This document shows positions 45,391-53,459 of a stretch of 64,000 nt of DNA, in pieces; the first letter of the stretch is position 1; the number at the start of each line of letters is the position of its first letter. The stretch covers positions 1-64,000 of the forward strand of contig JAEZTV010000027.1 in assembly GCA_023421245.1 (NCBI GenBank). Direction: 5' to 3'. The DNA is from Bacillota bacterium (lineage in GTDB: Bacteria > Bacillota > Clostridia > Oscillospirales > Ruminococcaceae). The translations under genes and the position numbers were made by a program. The notes below the pieces were generated by a model that worked only from the letters and a program-made list of their open reading frames with translations, was not told the origin of the DNA and did not search any database.

Positions 45391-45664
45391 AAAAACAAAA
45401 AACCTCACCCCCAAAATCGGGGTGAGGCAGTAAATGCTCCACGGTTCCACCCGTATTGCGGTCTGTGTAACCGACCGCCGCTCGAACCGGCACCGTAACG
45501 TGTGCCAAACGCCGCTTTTTAGGCAGAGGAAGCTCTGTCTGTTATAGCGGGCTCAGGGGTGGTGTTCTCGGGTAAAGGGTCTGGGGCTTACGCTTTCAGC
45601 CTATGGCGCAAACTCTCTTTGCAAAGCACCTTTCGATACTGTCCCCGTCAACGCTTTTGCAGTT
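45391..45664 (-). promoter_or_regulatory. T-box riboswitch controlling thrS (reverse strand)
   Basis: Reverse-strand landmarks in order: GACGGGGACAGTA near the 5' end, the specifier region with ACCACC followed by CCTGAGCCC, and the T-box GGGTGGAACCGT (45452-45441). The terminator CCTCACCCC..GGGGGTGAGG with TTTTTTGTTTTTT lies at 45427-45391. The specifier offers the threonine codon ACC. Uncharged tRNA-Thr would allow read-through into thrS. Confidence 0.93.
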
Positions 45665-45670
45665 TTTTTC

Positions 45671-45699
45671 ATAGTAACACTGCCAAAGAACTTTGTCAA
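45671..45699 (-). promoter_or_regulatory. promoter of the thrS T-box transcript (reverse strand)
   Basis: TTGACA (45699-45694), 17 bases, TACTAT (45676-45671). Confidence 0.75.
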
Positions 45700-45836
45700 T
45701 AGTACGCAGATTGCATAGATATCCGCGTGCTGAAAATGTGAATCAAAGACATACCGAAAAAAACAATTCGGTGAGAAACCCCGTAATTGTACATAAAACA
45801 CCATAAATGCGACATAAACGCGCGTGAAAACAGCCC

Positions 45837-45865
45837 TTGACATACATCTTTACAACATATAAAAT
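45837..45865 (+). promoter_or_regulatory. promoter of rny
   Basis: TTGACA (45837-45842), 17 bases, TAAAAT (45860-45865). A second TATAAT-like box lies about 25 bases further on. The 170 bp between this and the thrS promoter show no other feature. Confidence 0.7.
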
Positions 45866-45948
45866 AGTATATGGTGCATTAGCACTTATAATATTCTTTA
45901 GATTATGTTAAAATTTAGAGAAACTGAGCAAAGGAGGTTTTTGAATAA

Positions 45949-47511
45949 GTGGATTCACAGACGATTCTATACTGCGTCATTTCAGTAATCGTCGGAGCTA
46001 TTGTGATTGGTGTCCCTCTGTTTTTTCTGGGCATTTCATATAGAAGAAGAGTTGCTGAGGCTGAGTTCGGTTCTGCCGAACAGGAAGCCAAGCGCATAGT
46101 CAGCGAAGCTCTAAAAACTGCAGAAAGCAAGAAAAAGGAAGCACTTGTCGAGGCAAAAGACGAAATTTACAGAATGCGTTCGGATGCAGACAAAGAAATT
46201 AAAGAACGCAGAACCGAAGTTCAGCGCCAGGAACGGCGTATTGCGCAAAAAGAAGAGAATCTTGACCATAAGATGGAAACACTTGAACGCAAGGACGAAA
46301 CCCTGCAAAAGAAAGTCGCAGAGGCGGAAGCTAAGCTCAATGATGCCGAACAGATAAAAAAGCATCAGTTCGAGATGCTGGAGAAGATCTCGATGTTTAC
46401 CATCGATCAAGCCAAGGAGTATCTCCTCAAAAATCTGGAGGATGAGCTCGTTCACGAAAAGGCGCTTAAAATTAACCAGTACGAGCAGATGCTGCGCGAC
46501 GAGGCAGACCAAAAAGCGCGCAATATTATCTCGATGGCAATTCAGCGCTGTGCCGCTGAGCATGTGGCGGAGGCTACCGTTTCAGTGGTTGCGCTGCCTA
46601 GTGACGAGATGAAGGGCCGCATTATCGGCCGTGAGGGCCGCAACATCCGTGCCCTTGAAACCCTTACCGGTGTTGATCTGATTATTGACGATACCCCCGA
46701 AGCAATCACCCTGTCTAGCTTTGACCCCGTGCGCCGTGAGATTGCGCGAATTTCCCTTGAAAAGCTAATCTCAGACGGACGTATTCACCCTGCCCGCATT
46801 GAGGAGATGGTGGATAAAGCTAAGCATGAGGTAGAGCTTAAGATTCGTCAGGACGGCGAACGTGCGGTGATGGAAATTGGCATTCATGGCATGAACCCCG
46901 AACTCATAAAGCTTATTGGCCGTTTGCGCTACCGTACAAGTTACGGACAAAACGTGCTGGACCATTCGCTGGAGGTTGCGTACCTTGCGGGTGTTATGGC
47001 AAGCGAGCTTGGTGTAGAGGTAAACTATGCAAAGCGGGCGGGTCTGCTGCACGATATCGGCAAGGCGCTTGATCATGAGATTGAAGGCACCCATGTTGAG
47101 ATTGGCGTAGACATCGCAAAGAAATACAAAGAAAACCCTGAGATTATTCATGCCATTCAGGCGCACCACGGCGACGTGGAACCGAAAACGATTGTTGCAT
47201 GTCTTGTGCAGGCAGCCGACGCCATCTCGGCGGCGCGTCCCGGTGCAAGGCGCGAAAACCTCGAAAACTACATCAAACGGCTTGAAAAGCTTGAGGAGAT
47301 TGCGGGATCGTTTAGCGGCGTAGAAAAAACCTTTGCAATTCAGGCGGGCCGGGAGGTTCGCATCATGGTAAAACCCGAAATAGTCAACGATGACCAGATG
47401 ACGCTGCTTGCGCGCGACATTGTAGGCAAGATTGAGGCAGAGCTTGATTACCCCGGACAGATTAAGGTTCACATTGTAAGAGAGAACCGTGTCATCGAAT
47501 TTGCAAAATAG
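45949..47511 (+). CDS. rny: ribonuclease Y
   Basis: The 520-residue endoribonuclease initiates mRNA decay at the membrane. Domains in order: an N-terminal membrane helix (about residues 5-27), a long charged coiled coil (about 30-205), a KH domain with GRIIGREGRNIRALE, and an HD domain with LLHDIGKALDHE. The length equals that of B. subtilis RNase Y. The start is GTG 45949 with AAAGGAGG eleven bases upstream. ymdB and spoVS follow, as in many Firmicutes. Confidence 0.96.
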   Translation: MDSQTILYCVISVIVGAIVIGVPLFFLGISYRRRVAEAEFGSAEQEAKRIVSEALKTAESKKKEALVEAKDEIYRMRSDADKEIKERRTEVQRQERRIAQKEENLDHKMETLERKDETLQKKVAEAEAKLNDAEQIKKHQFEMLEKISMFTIDQAKEYLLKNLEDELVHEKALKINQYEQMLRDEADQKARNIISMAIQRCAAEHVAEATVSVVALPSDEMKGRIIGREGRNIRALETLTGVDLIIDDTPEAITLSSFDPVRREIARISLEKLISDGRIHPARIEEMVDKAKHEVELKIRQDGERAVMEIGIHGMNPELIKLIGRLRYRTSYGQNVLDHSLEVAYLAGVMASELGVEVNYAKRAGLLHDIGKALDHEIEGTHVEIGVDIAKKYKENPEIIHAIQAHHGDVEPKTIVACLVQAADAISAARPGARRENLENYIKRLEKLEEIAGSFSGVEKTFAIQAGREVRIMVKPEIVNDDQMTLLARDIVGKIEAELDYPGQIKVHIVRENRVIEFAK

Positions 47512-47526
47512 TAATATTTGTTTCAT

Positions 47527-47561
47527 AAGGCAGGGCAGGAATATTCCCGCCCTGCCTTTTT
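47527..47561 (+). terminator. terminator of rny
   Basis: AAGGCAGGGC and GCCCTGCCTT enclose GAATATTC and are followed by TTTT. Confidence 0.88.
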
Positions 47562-47685
47562 ACCATCAGCCCCGTGGAAGGGTTTGGTACTATACATTCA
47601 CAAGAAATTACTGTTAGTAACGTTATTTTTATTCAATATGCAAATATTTAACTGTAAAATCAAGGCTTTTTTTGCCTTTTGTACA

Positions 47686-47715
47686 TTGTTATTTGCCACC
47701 CAACTGCGTTATAAT
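47686..47715 (+). promoter_or_regulatory. promoter of ymdB
   Basis: TTGTTA, 18 bases, perfect TATAAT (47710-47715). An AAGGC/GCCTT hairpin with an internal T run lies just upstream at 47662-47678. Confidence 0.6.
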
Positions 47716-47767
47716 GAGAATGTGCTGCTTACTGGGTCTGTATGGCAGAATGAGGAGGCTATCTAAA

Positions 47768-48541
47768 TTGAGGGTACTTTGCGTCGGAGACGTGGTCGGA
47801 AGGATTGGCTGTGAATACCTTTTACGACACCTTCCCGCACTCAAACGCACAACCGAAGCGGACGTGGTGATTGTAAACGGTGAAAACTCATCCCAGCGCA
47901 ACGGTATCTCGCCCGGCAGTGCAGGGCGGCTGTTCGATGCCGGAGCGGATGTTATCACCACCGGAAACCACACCTTCCGTCACCGTGAGATTGGGGCGTA
48001 TCTGGAAGAGCATCCCGATGTGCTTCGGCCGGCGAACTACCCAAAAGGTACCTACGGTTCGGGTCTGTATGTGCTCGATCTTGGTCGGGTGCGCATTACA
48101 GTAATCAACCTTATGGGCGTCGTTTTTATGAACAATCTCAAGAACCCGTTTGAATGCATGGACGACCTCTTGGAACAGATTGACACGAAGATTGTGGTGC
48201 TTGACTTTCACGCCGAGGCGACCAGTGAAAAGCTTGCTCTTGCGCGCTATTTGGATGGACGGATTTCAGCGATGTTTGGAACCCATACCCATGTGCAGAC
48301 AGCCGATGCCTGCATTTTGCCGCAGGGTACGGGGTACATTACGGATGTTGGGATGACAGGGCCTATCCACTCTGTTCTGGGCATGAAGCCCGAACTTGCC
48401 ATACGCAGACTAAAAAACTTAATGCCCGCCGGCTTTGAACCCGCAGGCGGCGACTGCATGCTTGGTGCCGTGGTTTTTGATATCGACGAGCATACCGGCA
48501 AAACCATCTCTGTTACCCCCATTCGCTTTACGCAGCAGTAA
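47768..48541 (+). CDS. ymdB: YmdB-type metallophosphoesterase
   Basis: The 257-residue phosphodiesterase has the metal motifs LCVGDVVGRIG, VNGENSS, TTGNHTFRH and GTHTHVQTAD. YmdB hydrolyses 2',3'-cyclic AMP and affects biofilm and motility decisions in Bacillus. The start is TTG 47768, with GAGGAGG nine bases before it; ATG 47750 is in frame but overlaps that ribosome-binding site. The length is close to the 264 residues of the B. subtilis protein. Confidence 0.93.
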   Translation: MRVLCVGDVVGRIGCEYLLRHLPALKRTTEADVVIVNGENSSQRNGISPGSAGRLFDAGADVITTGNHTFRHREIGAYLEEHPDVLRPANYPKGTYGSGLYVLDLGRVRITVINLMGVVFMNNLKNPFECMDDLLEQIDTKIVVLDFHAEATSEKLALARYLDGRISAMFGTHTHVQTADACILPQGTGYITDVGMTGPIHSVLGMKPELAIRRLKNLMPAGFEPAGGDCMLGAVVFDIDEHTGKTISVTPIRFTQQ

Positions 48542-48691
48542 CGCAAATTCCCTACCCATTTAGAAACTTTGAAGAACCGTACCGCTTTTATGCGCCCGGT
48601 TGCTGCTTTGGCGGGAAAAGCGGCAGCTGCTTTATCAAAGGCAAGAACCAAAGACAGAATGCTAGTTATGACTGGAAGGATTGAAATTGTT

Positions 48692-48952
48692 ATGGAAGTT
48701 TTAAAGGTTTCAGCAAAATCGATTCCCAATTCGGTTGCAGGGGCAATTGCGGGTGTTATCCGCGAAAAAGGAATTGTAGAGGTTCAGGCGGTGGGAGCCG
48801 GCGCTTCTAATCAGGCAATCAAAGCGGTGGCGATTGCCCGTGGGTATCTTGCCCCATCAGGCATGGACCTTGTATGCATCCCAGCCTTTGCAAACGTTTC
48901 GATCGACGGTGAGGATCGCACTGCTATCAAGCTGATTGTTACGTCCCGGTAA
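48692..48952 (+). CDS. spoVS: stage V sporulation protein S
   Basis: The 86-residue protein is almost the family consensus: MEVLKVSAKSIPNSVAGAIA, then VEVQAVGAGASNQAIKAVAI and ending IKLIVTSR. SpoVS is an Alba-like small protein required for spore coat and dehydration steps. It marks the organism as a likely spore former. ATG 48692 gives the canonical length, with GGAAGGA upstream. It follows ymdB after 150 bp. Confidence 0.96.
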   Translation: MEVLKVSAKSIPNSVAGAIAGVIREKGIVEVQAVGAGASNQAIKAVAIARGYLAPSGMDLVCIPAFANVSIDGEDRTAIKLIVTSR

Positions 48953-49009
48953 CTACGGCAGATACATAATGGCAAGAGAAGAGAAATATGATTAGGATTT
49001 AACCCCCTT

Positions 49010-49042
49010 GCGGCGGGAGAGCATCTGCTCCCGCCGCTTTTT
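49010..49042 (+). terminator. terminator of spoVS
   Basis: GCGGCGGGAG and CTCCCGCCGC form a 10-bp GC-rich stem followed by TTTTT. Confidence 0.93.
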
Positions 49043-49074
49043 GTTATAAAACAGGTCGTGTGCGCACGGGGATT

Positions 49075-49380
49075 GTGGTATAATATGTCCACAAGCACAT
49101 TCAAAGCATAGCTTTGAATGTGCTTGGCAAAGCCGAGTATGAGTATTTTGCTATGCAAAATACGAATGTGGCCATGTTACACCATGAACTGCAAATGCTG
49201 ATGAAATCAGCATCTGCAAGGACTGCGTCCTCTGCAAAACGACATTAGGCGTTTTGCAGTCTGTTTATGGTATAATAACTGCAAATAGTTATTATACGCT
49301 TTATGCCCAGCGGTTCACCGTTTACGCGGCAACCGCCTTTTAGTGGGCAGTTATGCTACTCACACATTGTGTTTATGGTT
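49075..49380 (+). repeat. composite palindromic repeat cluster, copy C
   Basis: Successive perfect hairpins: AAGCACATTCAAAGC/GCTTTGAATGTGCTT (49093-49125), GTATTTTGC/GCAAAATAC (49143-49163), ATGCTGAT/ATCAGCAT (49195-49213), CTGCAAAACG/CGTTTTGCAG (49232-49259) and ATAATAACT/AGTTATTAT (49272-49295). Then comes a GC-rich module ending in CACACATTGTG. The part from 49241 onward matches the first bases of the window at 35 of 36 positions, and the GC-rich module matches copies A and B. It sits immediately upstream of the lipoprotein gene. TTTATGGTATAAT (49264-49276) contains a perfect -10 box. Confidence 0.85.
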
Positions 49381-49402
49381 AAAAAGATGTTGGAGGTGCT
49401 CT

Positions 49403-51010
49403 ATGCAATCCATAAAAATAAAGCTTGCCCTCATATGCCTTGGGGCTATTCTGGCGTTTACTGCCTGTGCGCCGCCGGCAGGGGGCGGGACGTCGTTTGA
49501 TGCAAGCAGCAGCGAAGGGGAATCATCCGGCACGCAGGGTGCCGCATCACGACCGGTTCGGAGCGATGACGGCCGGTTTGTGCTGCCGTATGACAGCGGC
49601 GATTCTCTTCACCCTTACCGCTCTGCCACGGCGCTCAACACCGCACTGCACACCCTTGTGTATGACAGCCTTGTTAAGCTTGACAACGACTTTACCCCCG
49701 TTATGAGCGTTGCATCGGATATTGAGATCAGCGGCGCGGTATGCACCGTTACCCTGAAAAACGGTATTCGCTTCTCAGACGGTACGTCGCTTACGGCAAT
49801 TGATGTGCGTTACTCGATCGATTGCATTAAAACATCCTCATCGGTGTACGCAGGCAGGCTTGGCGGCGTTGTAAGCTACGCGGTGCAGGATGACAGGACG
49901 CTAGTGATTACGCTCGATTCACCCGATGCCTTGTTTATCAACCTGCTGGATTTCCCTATCATAAAAAGCGGAACCAATCAGACGGATCGCCCAACGGGCA
50001 GCGGCAGATACCGGTATGAAAATGAAGATACCCCGAAAACTGTAGATAACCGTAATGAAGCGCAGGATATTGCAGATCTGCATCTTACCCGTAACGACCA
50101 GTGGCATGGCGGTGCTGTCAATACCATCCGCGACCTCTACCTTACCGCGTACGATTACGATCAATCGCTGATTTACACACTCAAATCAGGTGAAATTGAT
50201 TTTGCCTATACCGACCTTTCGCAGGCACAAAGCTCCACCAACATGGGCAGCAGCCCCATTCAGGTACCGCTTACCAACCTTGTTTACCTTGGCGTCAACA
50301 ACTCGAGCGGGGTGACCGCAGTCGCATCATTTCGCAAGGCGATAGCCCTGTGCATTGATCGCAGCCGCATTGTGTCTGAGGCATTTTTATCACGCGCCAC
50401 CGCAGCATCCACCCCTTTTAATCCCAACATGTACGCAATGAAAGAAATTGAAAACCAGCTTTACGCAAACGGTGAGGAGGCAGACGCTATTCTTGATGCG
50501 CTGGGGTATACACGGCGTGACGAAGAAGGGTACCGCTTATACGGCAACGAGCGCCTTGCGCTTTCGGTGCTTGTGAATACCGACAACTTTTACCGTACGC
50601 AGGCCGCCCACGTGGTGAAGGAAAACCTTGCCGCGGTGGGTATAGATTGCGTGATAACCGAGCACAACGCAGCGGACTACCGGTCTGCTGTACAGGCCTC
50701 AAACTTTCAGCTCTACATCGGGGAAACACGTCTTTATGCAAACAACGACCTCTCGGAGTTTTTTACCGCCGACGGCGCGCTTTCTTACGGAGGAACAGCG
50801 TCCGGTCAGGTAGCCTCATCCTACCGCTCTATGCGGCAGGGAGAGATTGGGTACAATTCCTTTTGCAACGTATTTTTCGACCAGTCGCCGTTTATCCCTT
50901 TGGTGTTCCGCAACGGGGTGTCGTTCTTTACCCAAACCATGTCTTATAACGTCAAATCCTCAATGAGCGACCCGTTTTTCAATATTGAAGACTGGACTTA
51001 TGCGCAATAA
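49403..51010 (+). CDS. ABC transporter substrate-binding lipoprotein, peptide/nickel family
   Basis: The 535-residue lipoprotein has a signal peptide and a lipobox ending FTACAPP (Cys at about residue 22), a Ser/Gly-rich linker, and then a family 5 solute-binding fold (SDGTSLTAIDVRYSIDCI, KAIALCIDRSRI). Peptides, nickel or a similar ligand are possible. No permease or ATPase gene lies nearby, so it is an orphan binding protein that may share a transporter elsewhere or act as a sensor. ATG 49403 has TTGGAGG seven bases upstream. Its promoter region consists of repeat cluster C. Confidence 0.87.
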   Translation: MQSIKIKLALICLGAILAFTACAPPAGGGTSFDASSSEGESSGTQGAASRPVRSDDGRFVLPYDSGDSLHPYRSATALNTALHTLVYDSLVKLDNDFTPVMSVASDIEISGAVCTVTLKNGIRFSDGTSLTAIDVRYSIDCIKTSSSVYAGRLGGVVSYAVQDDRTLVITLDSPDALFINLLDFPIIKSGTNQTDRPTGSGRYRYENEDTPKTVDNRNEAQDIADLHLTRNDQWHGGAVNTIRDLYLTAYDYDQSLIYTLKSGEIDFAYTDLSQAQSSTNMGSSPIQVPLTNLVYLGVNNSSGVTAVASFRKAIALCIDRSRIVSEAFLSRATAASTPFNPNMYAMKEIENQLYANGEEADAILDALGYTRRDEEGYRLYGNERLALSVLVNTDNFYRTQAAHVVKENLAAVGIDCVITEHNAADYRSAVQASNFQLYIGETRLYANNDLSEFFTADGALSYGGTASGQVASSYRSMRQGEIGYNSFCNVFFDQSPFIPLVFRNGVSFFTQTMSYNVKSSMSDPFFNIEDWTYAQ

Positions 51011-51074
51011 CGCGCGCGGCGCTTCAAAAATAATAGGAAAACCGCCGAAGGGTATTAAAATTTTCTTGTTTATG

Positions 51075-51083
51075 TGTTATAAT
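51075..51083 (+). promoter_or_regulatory. extended -10 promoter upstream of asp23
   Basis: TGTTATAAT is a perfect TATAAT with the TGn extension. No good -35 is seen. Transcription would start near 51090, exactly before the structured RNA. Confidence 0.6.
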
Positions 51084-51092
51084 AAATCCAAA

Positions 51093-51213
51093 ATGGCTGT
51101 AATGCTGATCTGCTTGGAAGACATAGACGTGTTTTTCACCGACAGGTAAAACAGCGGGTTTAAAAGATAGGCTATATCTATCTTTTAGATTGGAAATAGC
51201 ATTAACCAGCCAT
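51093..51213 (+). ncRNA. compact multi-hairpin RNA upstream of asp23, family unknown
   Basis: A closing stem joins ATGGCTG and AATGCT (51093-51106) with AGCATT and CAGCCAT (51198-51213). Inside are a hairpin with GTTTT..ACC and GGT..AAAAC around GACA (near 51130-51152) and a perfect AAAAGATAG/CTATCTTTT hairpin (near 51162-51186). The result is a 121-nt junction structure directly behind a promoter and 70 bases before the asp23 start. I do not recognise it as SRP RNA or a known riboswitch. Structure seen; function unknown. Confidence 0.5.
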
Positions 51214-51284
51214 TGCCACCCAACATGCTTTTTTGTTTTCCGACTTTATCAACCGGAGAATCGTCCGGTGAAACGGAGGTTTCT

Positions 51285-51638
51285 ATGATCAGAATCGAAA
51301 ACCCGATGGGTTACATCGAGATTTCTGCAGATTACTTTGCGAATCTGGTGGGGTCGGCAGCTTCCAGTTGCTTTGGTGTTGCGGGAATGGCGACCAGCGG
51401 TACCGTACAGGGGCTGCGCTCGCTCATCGTATCGCCCGATCTGCCTGACAAGGGGGTTCGCATCCGCAACCGCGACGGAAAGCTGGAGATTGACCTGCAC
51501 ATTGTGGTCACTTACGGCGTCAATATTGCTGCCATTGTTAAGAGCATCATCAACAAAGTCAGCTACACCGTCGAGGAGACGACAGGGCTGATTGTGAACA
51601 GAGTCAACGTTTTTGTAGACGAGATGAAGCTGGACTAG
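51285..51638 (+). CDS. Asp23/Gls24 family envelope stress protein
   Basis: The 117-residue protein has the family start NPMGYIEISADYFANLVGSAASSCFGVAGM and the ending VNRVNVFVDEMKL. Members are anchored near the membrane and linked to alkaline or envelope stress. As in B. subtilis (yloU), it stands directly before the fatty acid kinase gene. ATG 51285 is preceded by ACGGAGG. The RNA element upstream may regulate it. Confidence 0.92.
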   Translation: MIRIENPMGYIEISADYFANLVGSAASSCFGVAGMATSGTVQGLRSLIVSPDLPDKGVRIRNRDGKLEIDLHIVVTYGVNIAAIVKSIINKVSYTVEETTGLIVNRVNVFVDEMKLD

Positions 51639-51778
51639 CAGCTTCCCGGTTTTTAGAATAAGCCTCTCATTATGGGGCGCTCCTTCCCCTGTTTTGGCGG
51701 GGCAGAGCAGCTGTGCGTAAAGCAAAACTCACTTTATAAAAATAACTGCCGGTGCACAGCGGCGGAATAGGTGAAGAT

Positions 51779-53434
51779 GTGATATACGGAAATACACTAA
51801 AGGACGCCATCATCTCGGGCGCCAACAATATTGCCAACCAACGGCTTGCGGTAGACGAGCTCAATGTTTTCCCTGTGCCGGACGGCGATACCGGTACCAA
51901 CATGTCCATGACCGTTTCTGCAGGAGCCAGAGAGCTTAAACGGCTGCAGAATGCTACGGTCGGTGAGGTTGCGTCGGTTGCCGCCTCGGCATTTTTGCGT
52001 GGTGCAAGGGGCAACTCGGGCGTAATTCTTTCGTTATTGTTCCGCGGCTTTTCAAAAGGGCTTGCAGGGCTTACCGCCGCAAGCGGCAAAGATTTGGCCC
52101 GTGCGCTCAGCTTGGGTGTTGACGCTGCCTATAAGGCGGTTATGAAGCCCACCGAGGGCACCATGCTCACCGTTGCAAGGGTGGCGGCTGAACATGCCCA
52201 GAAAGCGTGCGAAACCGAACAGGATGCGCTTGCAATCTGGCGGGTGATTGTCAGCGAGGCAAAGGCGGCGCTTGACACCACACCCGAGCTATTGCCTGTG
52301 CTTAAAAAGGCGGGCGTTGTGGATGCCGGCGGTAAGGGCCTGCTTGTTATTTTTGAGGGAATGCTCACGGTGTTTGAAGGCGGCGAGATTGTTGCCGAGC
52401 AAGCACCCTCCGCGGCCAGACAAGAGGACACCTTTATTTCGCAGAAGAATGCGGCGGGTGCCGACCTGCATGAGGAGATTACCTTCACCTATTGCACCGA
52501 GTTTATTGTGCAAAAATCCTCCGCGGAGGTAAACGCGCTGCGCCTGCGCGCCTACCTTGAGACGATTGGAGACAGCGTCGTGGTAGTGGACGACGATGAG
52601 ATTATTAAGGTGCATGTGCACACCAACAATCCCGGCAACGCGATGCAGGAGGGCCTTGCATACGGCTCGCTGCACAACATGAAGATAGAGAATATGCGCG
52701 AGCAGCATGAGAATAAGGTTGCCGAAGCAAGGATGGCAAACGAGGTGCAGGAGGCTGTTCCGGTAGACCCGGGCATTCCGTTTGGCTTTGTGGCGGTAGC
52801 GGCGGGTGACGGGATTATGCAGCTGTTTACCGAGCTTGGCTGCGGCCGTGTGGTAAGCGGCGGCCAGACTATGAATCCAAGTACTGATGATATTCTGCGT
52901 GCGATAGAATCGGTGCCTGCATCCACGGTGTTTGTACTGCCAAACAATAAAAATATTATTATGGCGGCAGAACAGGCAATCGCGCTTGCCGACCGGCGTG
53001 TGGTGGTGCTGCCAACCCGTACCATTCCGCAGGGGCTTTCGGCCATGCTTGCATTTGACCCCGATGCCTCGGTGGAAGAAAATCAGATTGCGATGATGAA
53101 GGCGGCCGACCATGTGGCAACCGGCCAGATTACCTTTGCCGCGCGCGACTCCGACTTTGACGGCCACAAGATTAAGCAGGGCGAGGTGCTTGCGCTCGAT
53201 GGCGGTAAGCTTTCGTTTATTGCCTCCGATGTTTCTCTTGCGGCGCAGCGTCTGACCAAGGCGCTTGTTAAACGTGACAGCACGTTTGTTACCATACTCT
53301 ACGGCGAGGGCATTACCGAGGAGGAGGCGGAAAAAACCGCGGGGCTTATCCGCGCAAAACTTTCCGACTCGATCGAGGTGCATGTTGTAAACGGCGGACA
53401 GCCCGTTTACTACTATATCATTTCGGTAGAATAG
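51779..53434 (+). CDS. fakA: fatty acid kinase catalytic subunit FakA (YloV/DAK2)
   Basis: The 551-residue protein has an N-terminal DhaL-type kinase domain with LNVFPVPDGDTGTNM (ADP/metal-binding Asp residues) and GARGNSGVILS. A middle domain and a C-terminal DegV-related part follow. FakA phosphorylates FakB-bound fatty acids. The start is taken at GTG 51779 because the following IYGNTLKDAIISGANN aligns with the family N-terminus. GTG 51752 would add nine residues. Its FakB partner is not in this window. Confidence 0.9.
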   Translation: MIYGNTLKDAIISGANNIANQRLAVDELNVFPVPDGDTGTNMSMTVSAGARELKRLQNATVGEVASVAASAFLRGARGNSGVILSLLFRGFSKGLAGLTAASGKDLARALSLGVDAAYKAVMKPTEGTMLTVARVAAEHAQKACETEQDALAIWRVIVSEAKAALDTTPELLPVLKKAGVVDAGGKGLLVIFEGMLTVFEGGEIVAEQAPSAARQEDTFISQKNAAGADLHEEITFTYCTEFIVQKSSAEVNALRLRAYLETIGDSVVVVDDDEIIKVHVHTNNPGNAMQEGLAYGSLHNMKIENMREQHENKVAEARMANEVQEAVPVDPGIPFGFVAVAAGDGIMQLFTELGCGRVVSGGQTMNPSTDDILRAIESVPASTVFVLPNNKNIIMAAEQAIALADRRVVVLPTRTIPQGLSAMLAFDPDASVEENQIAMMKAADHVATGQITFAARDSDFDGHKIKQGEVLALDGGKLSFIASDVSLAAQRLTKALVKRDSTFVTILYGEGITEEEAEKTAGLIRAKLSDSIEVHVVNGGQPVYYYIISVE

Positions 53435-53459
53435 TTTTACACCGGAAGGGCAGAGTGCC

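Noticed and set aside
45601..45843. Small reverse-strand open frame upstream of thrS
   Set aside because: It overlaps the T-box leader and its promoter; no ribosome-binding site or motif.
48569..48691. N-terminal extension of SpoVS by 41 residues
   Set aside because: SpoVS is about 86 residues in all known cases and the ATG at 48692 has a ribosome-binding site; the extension begins with TTG and lacks one.
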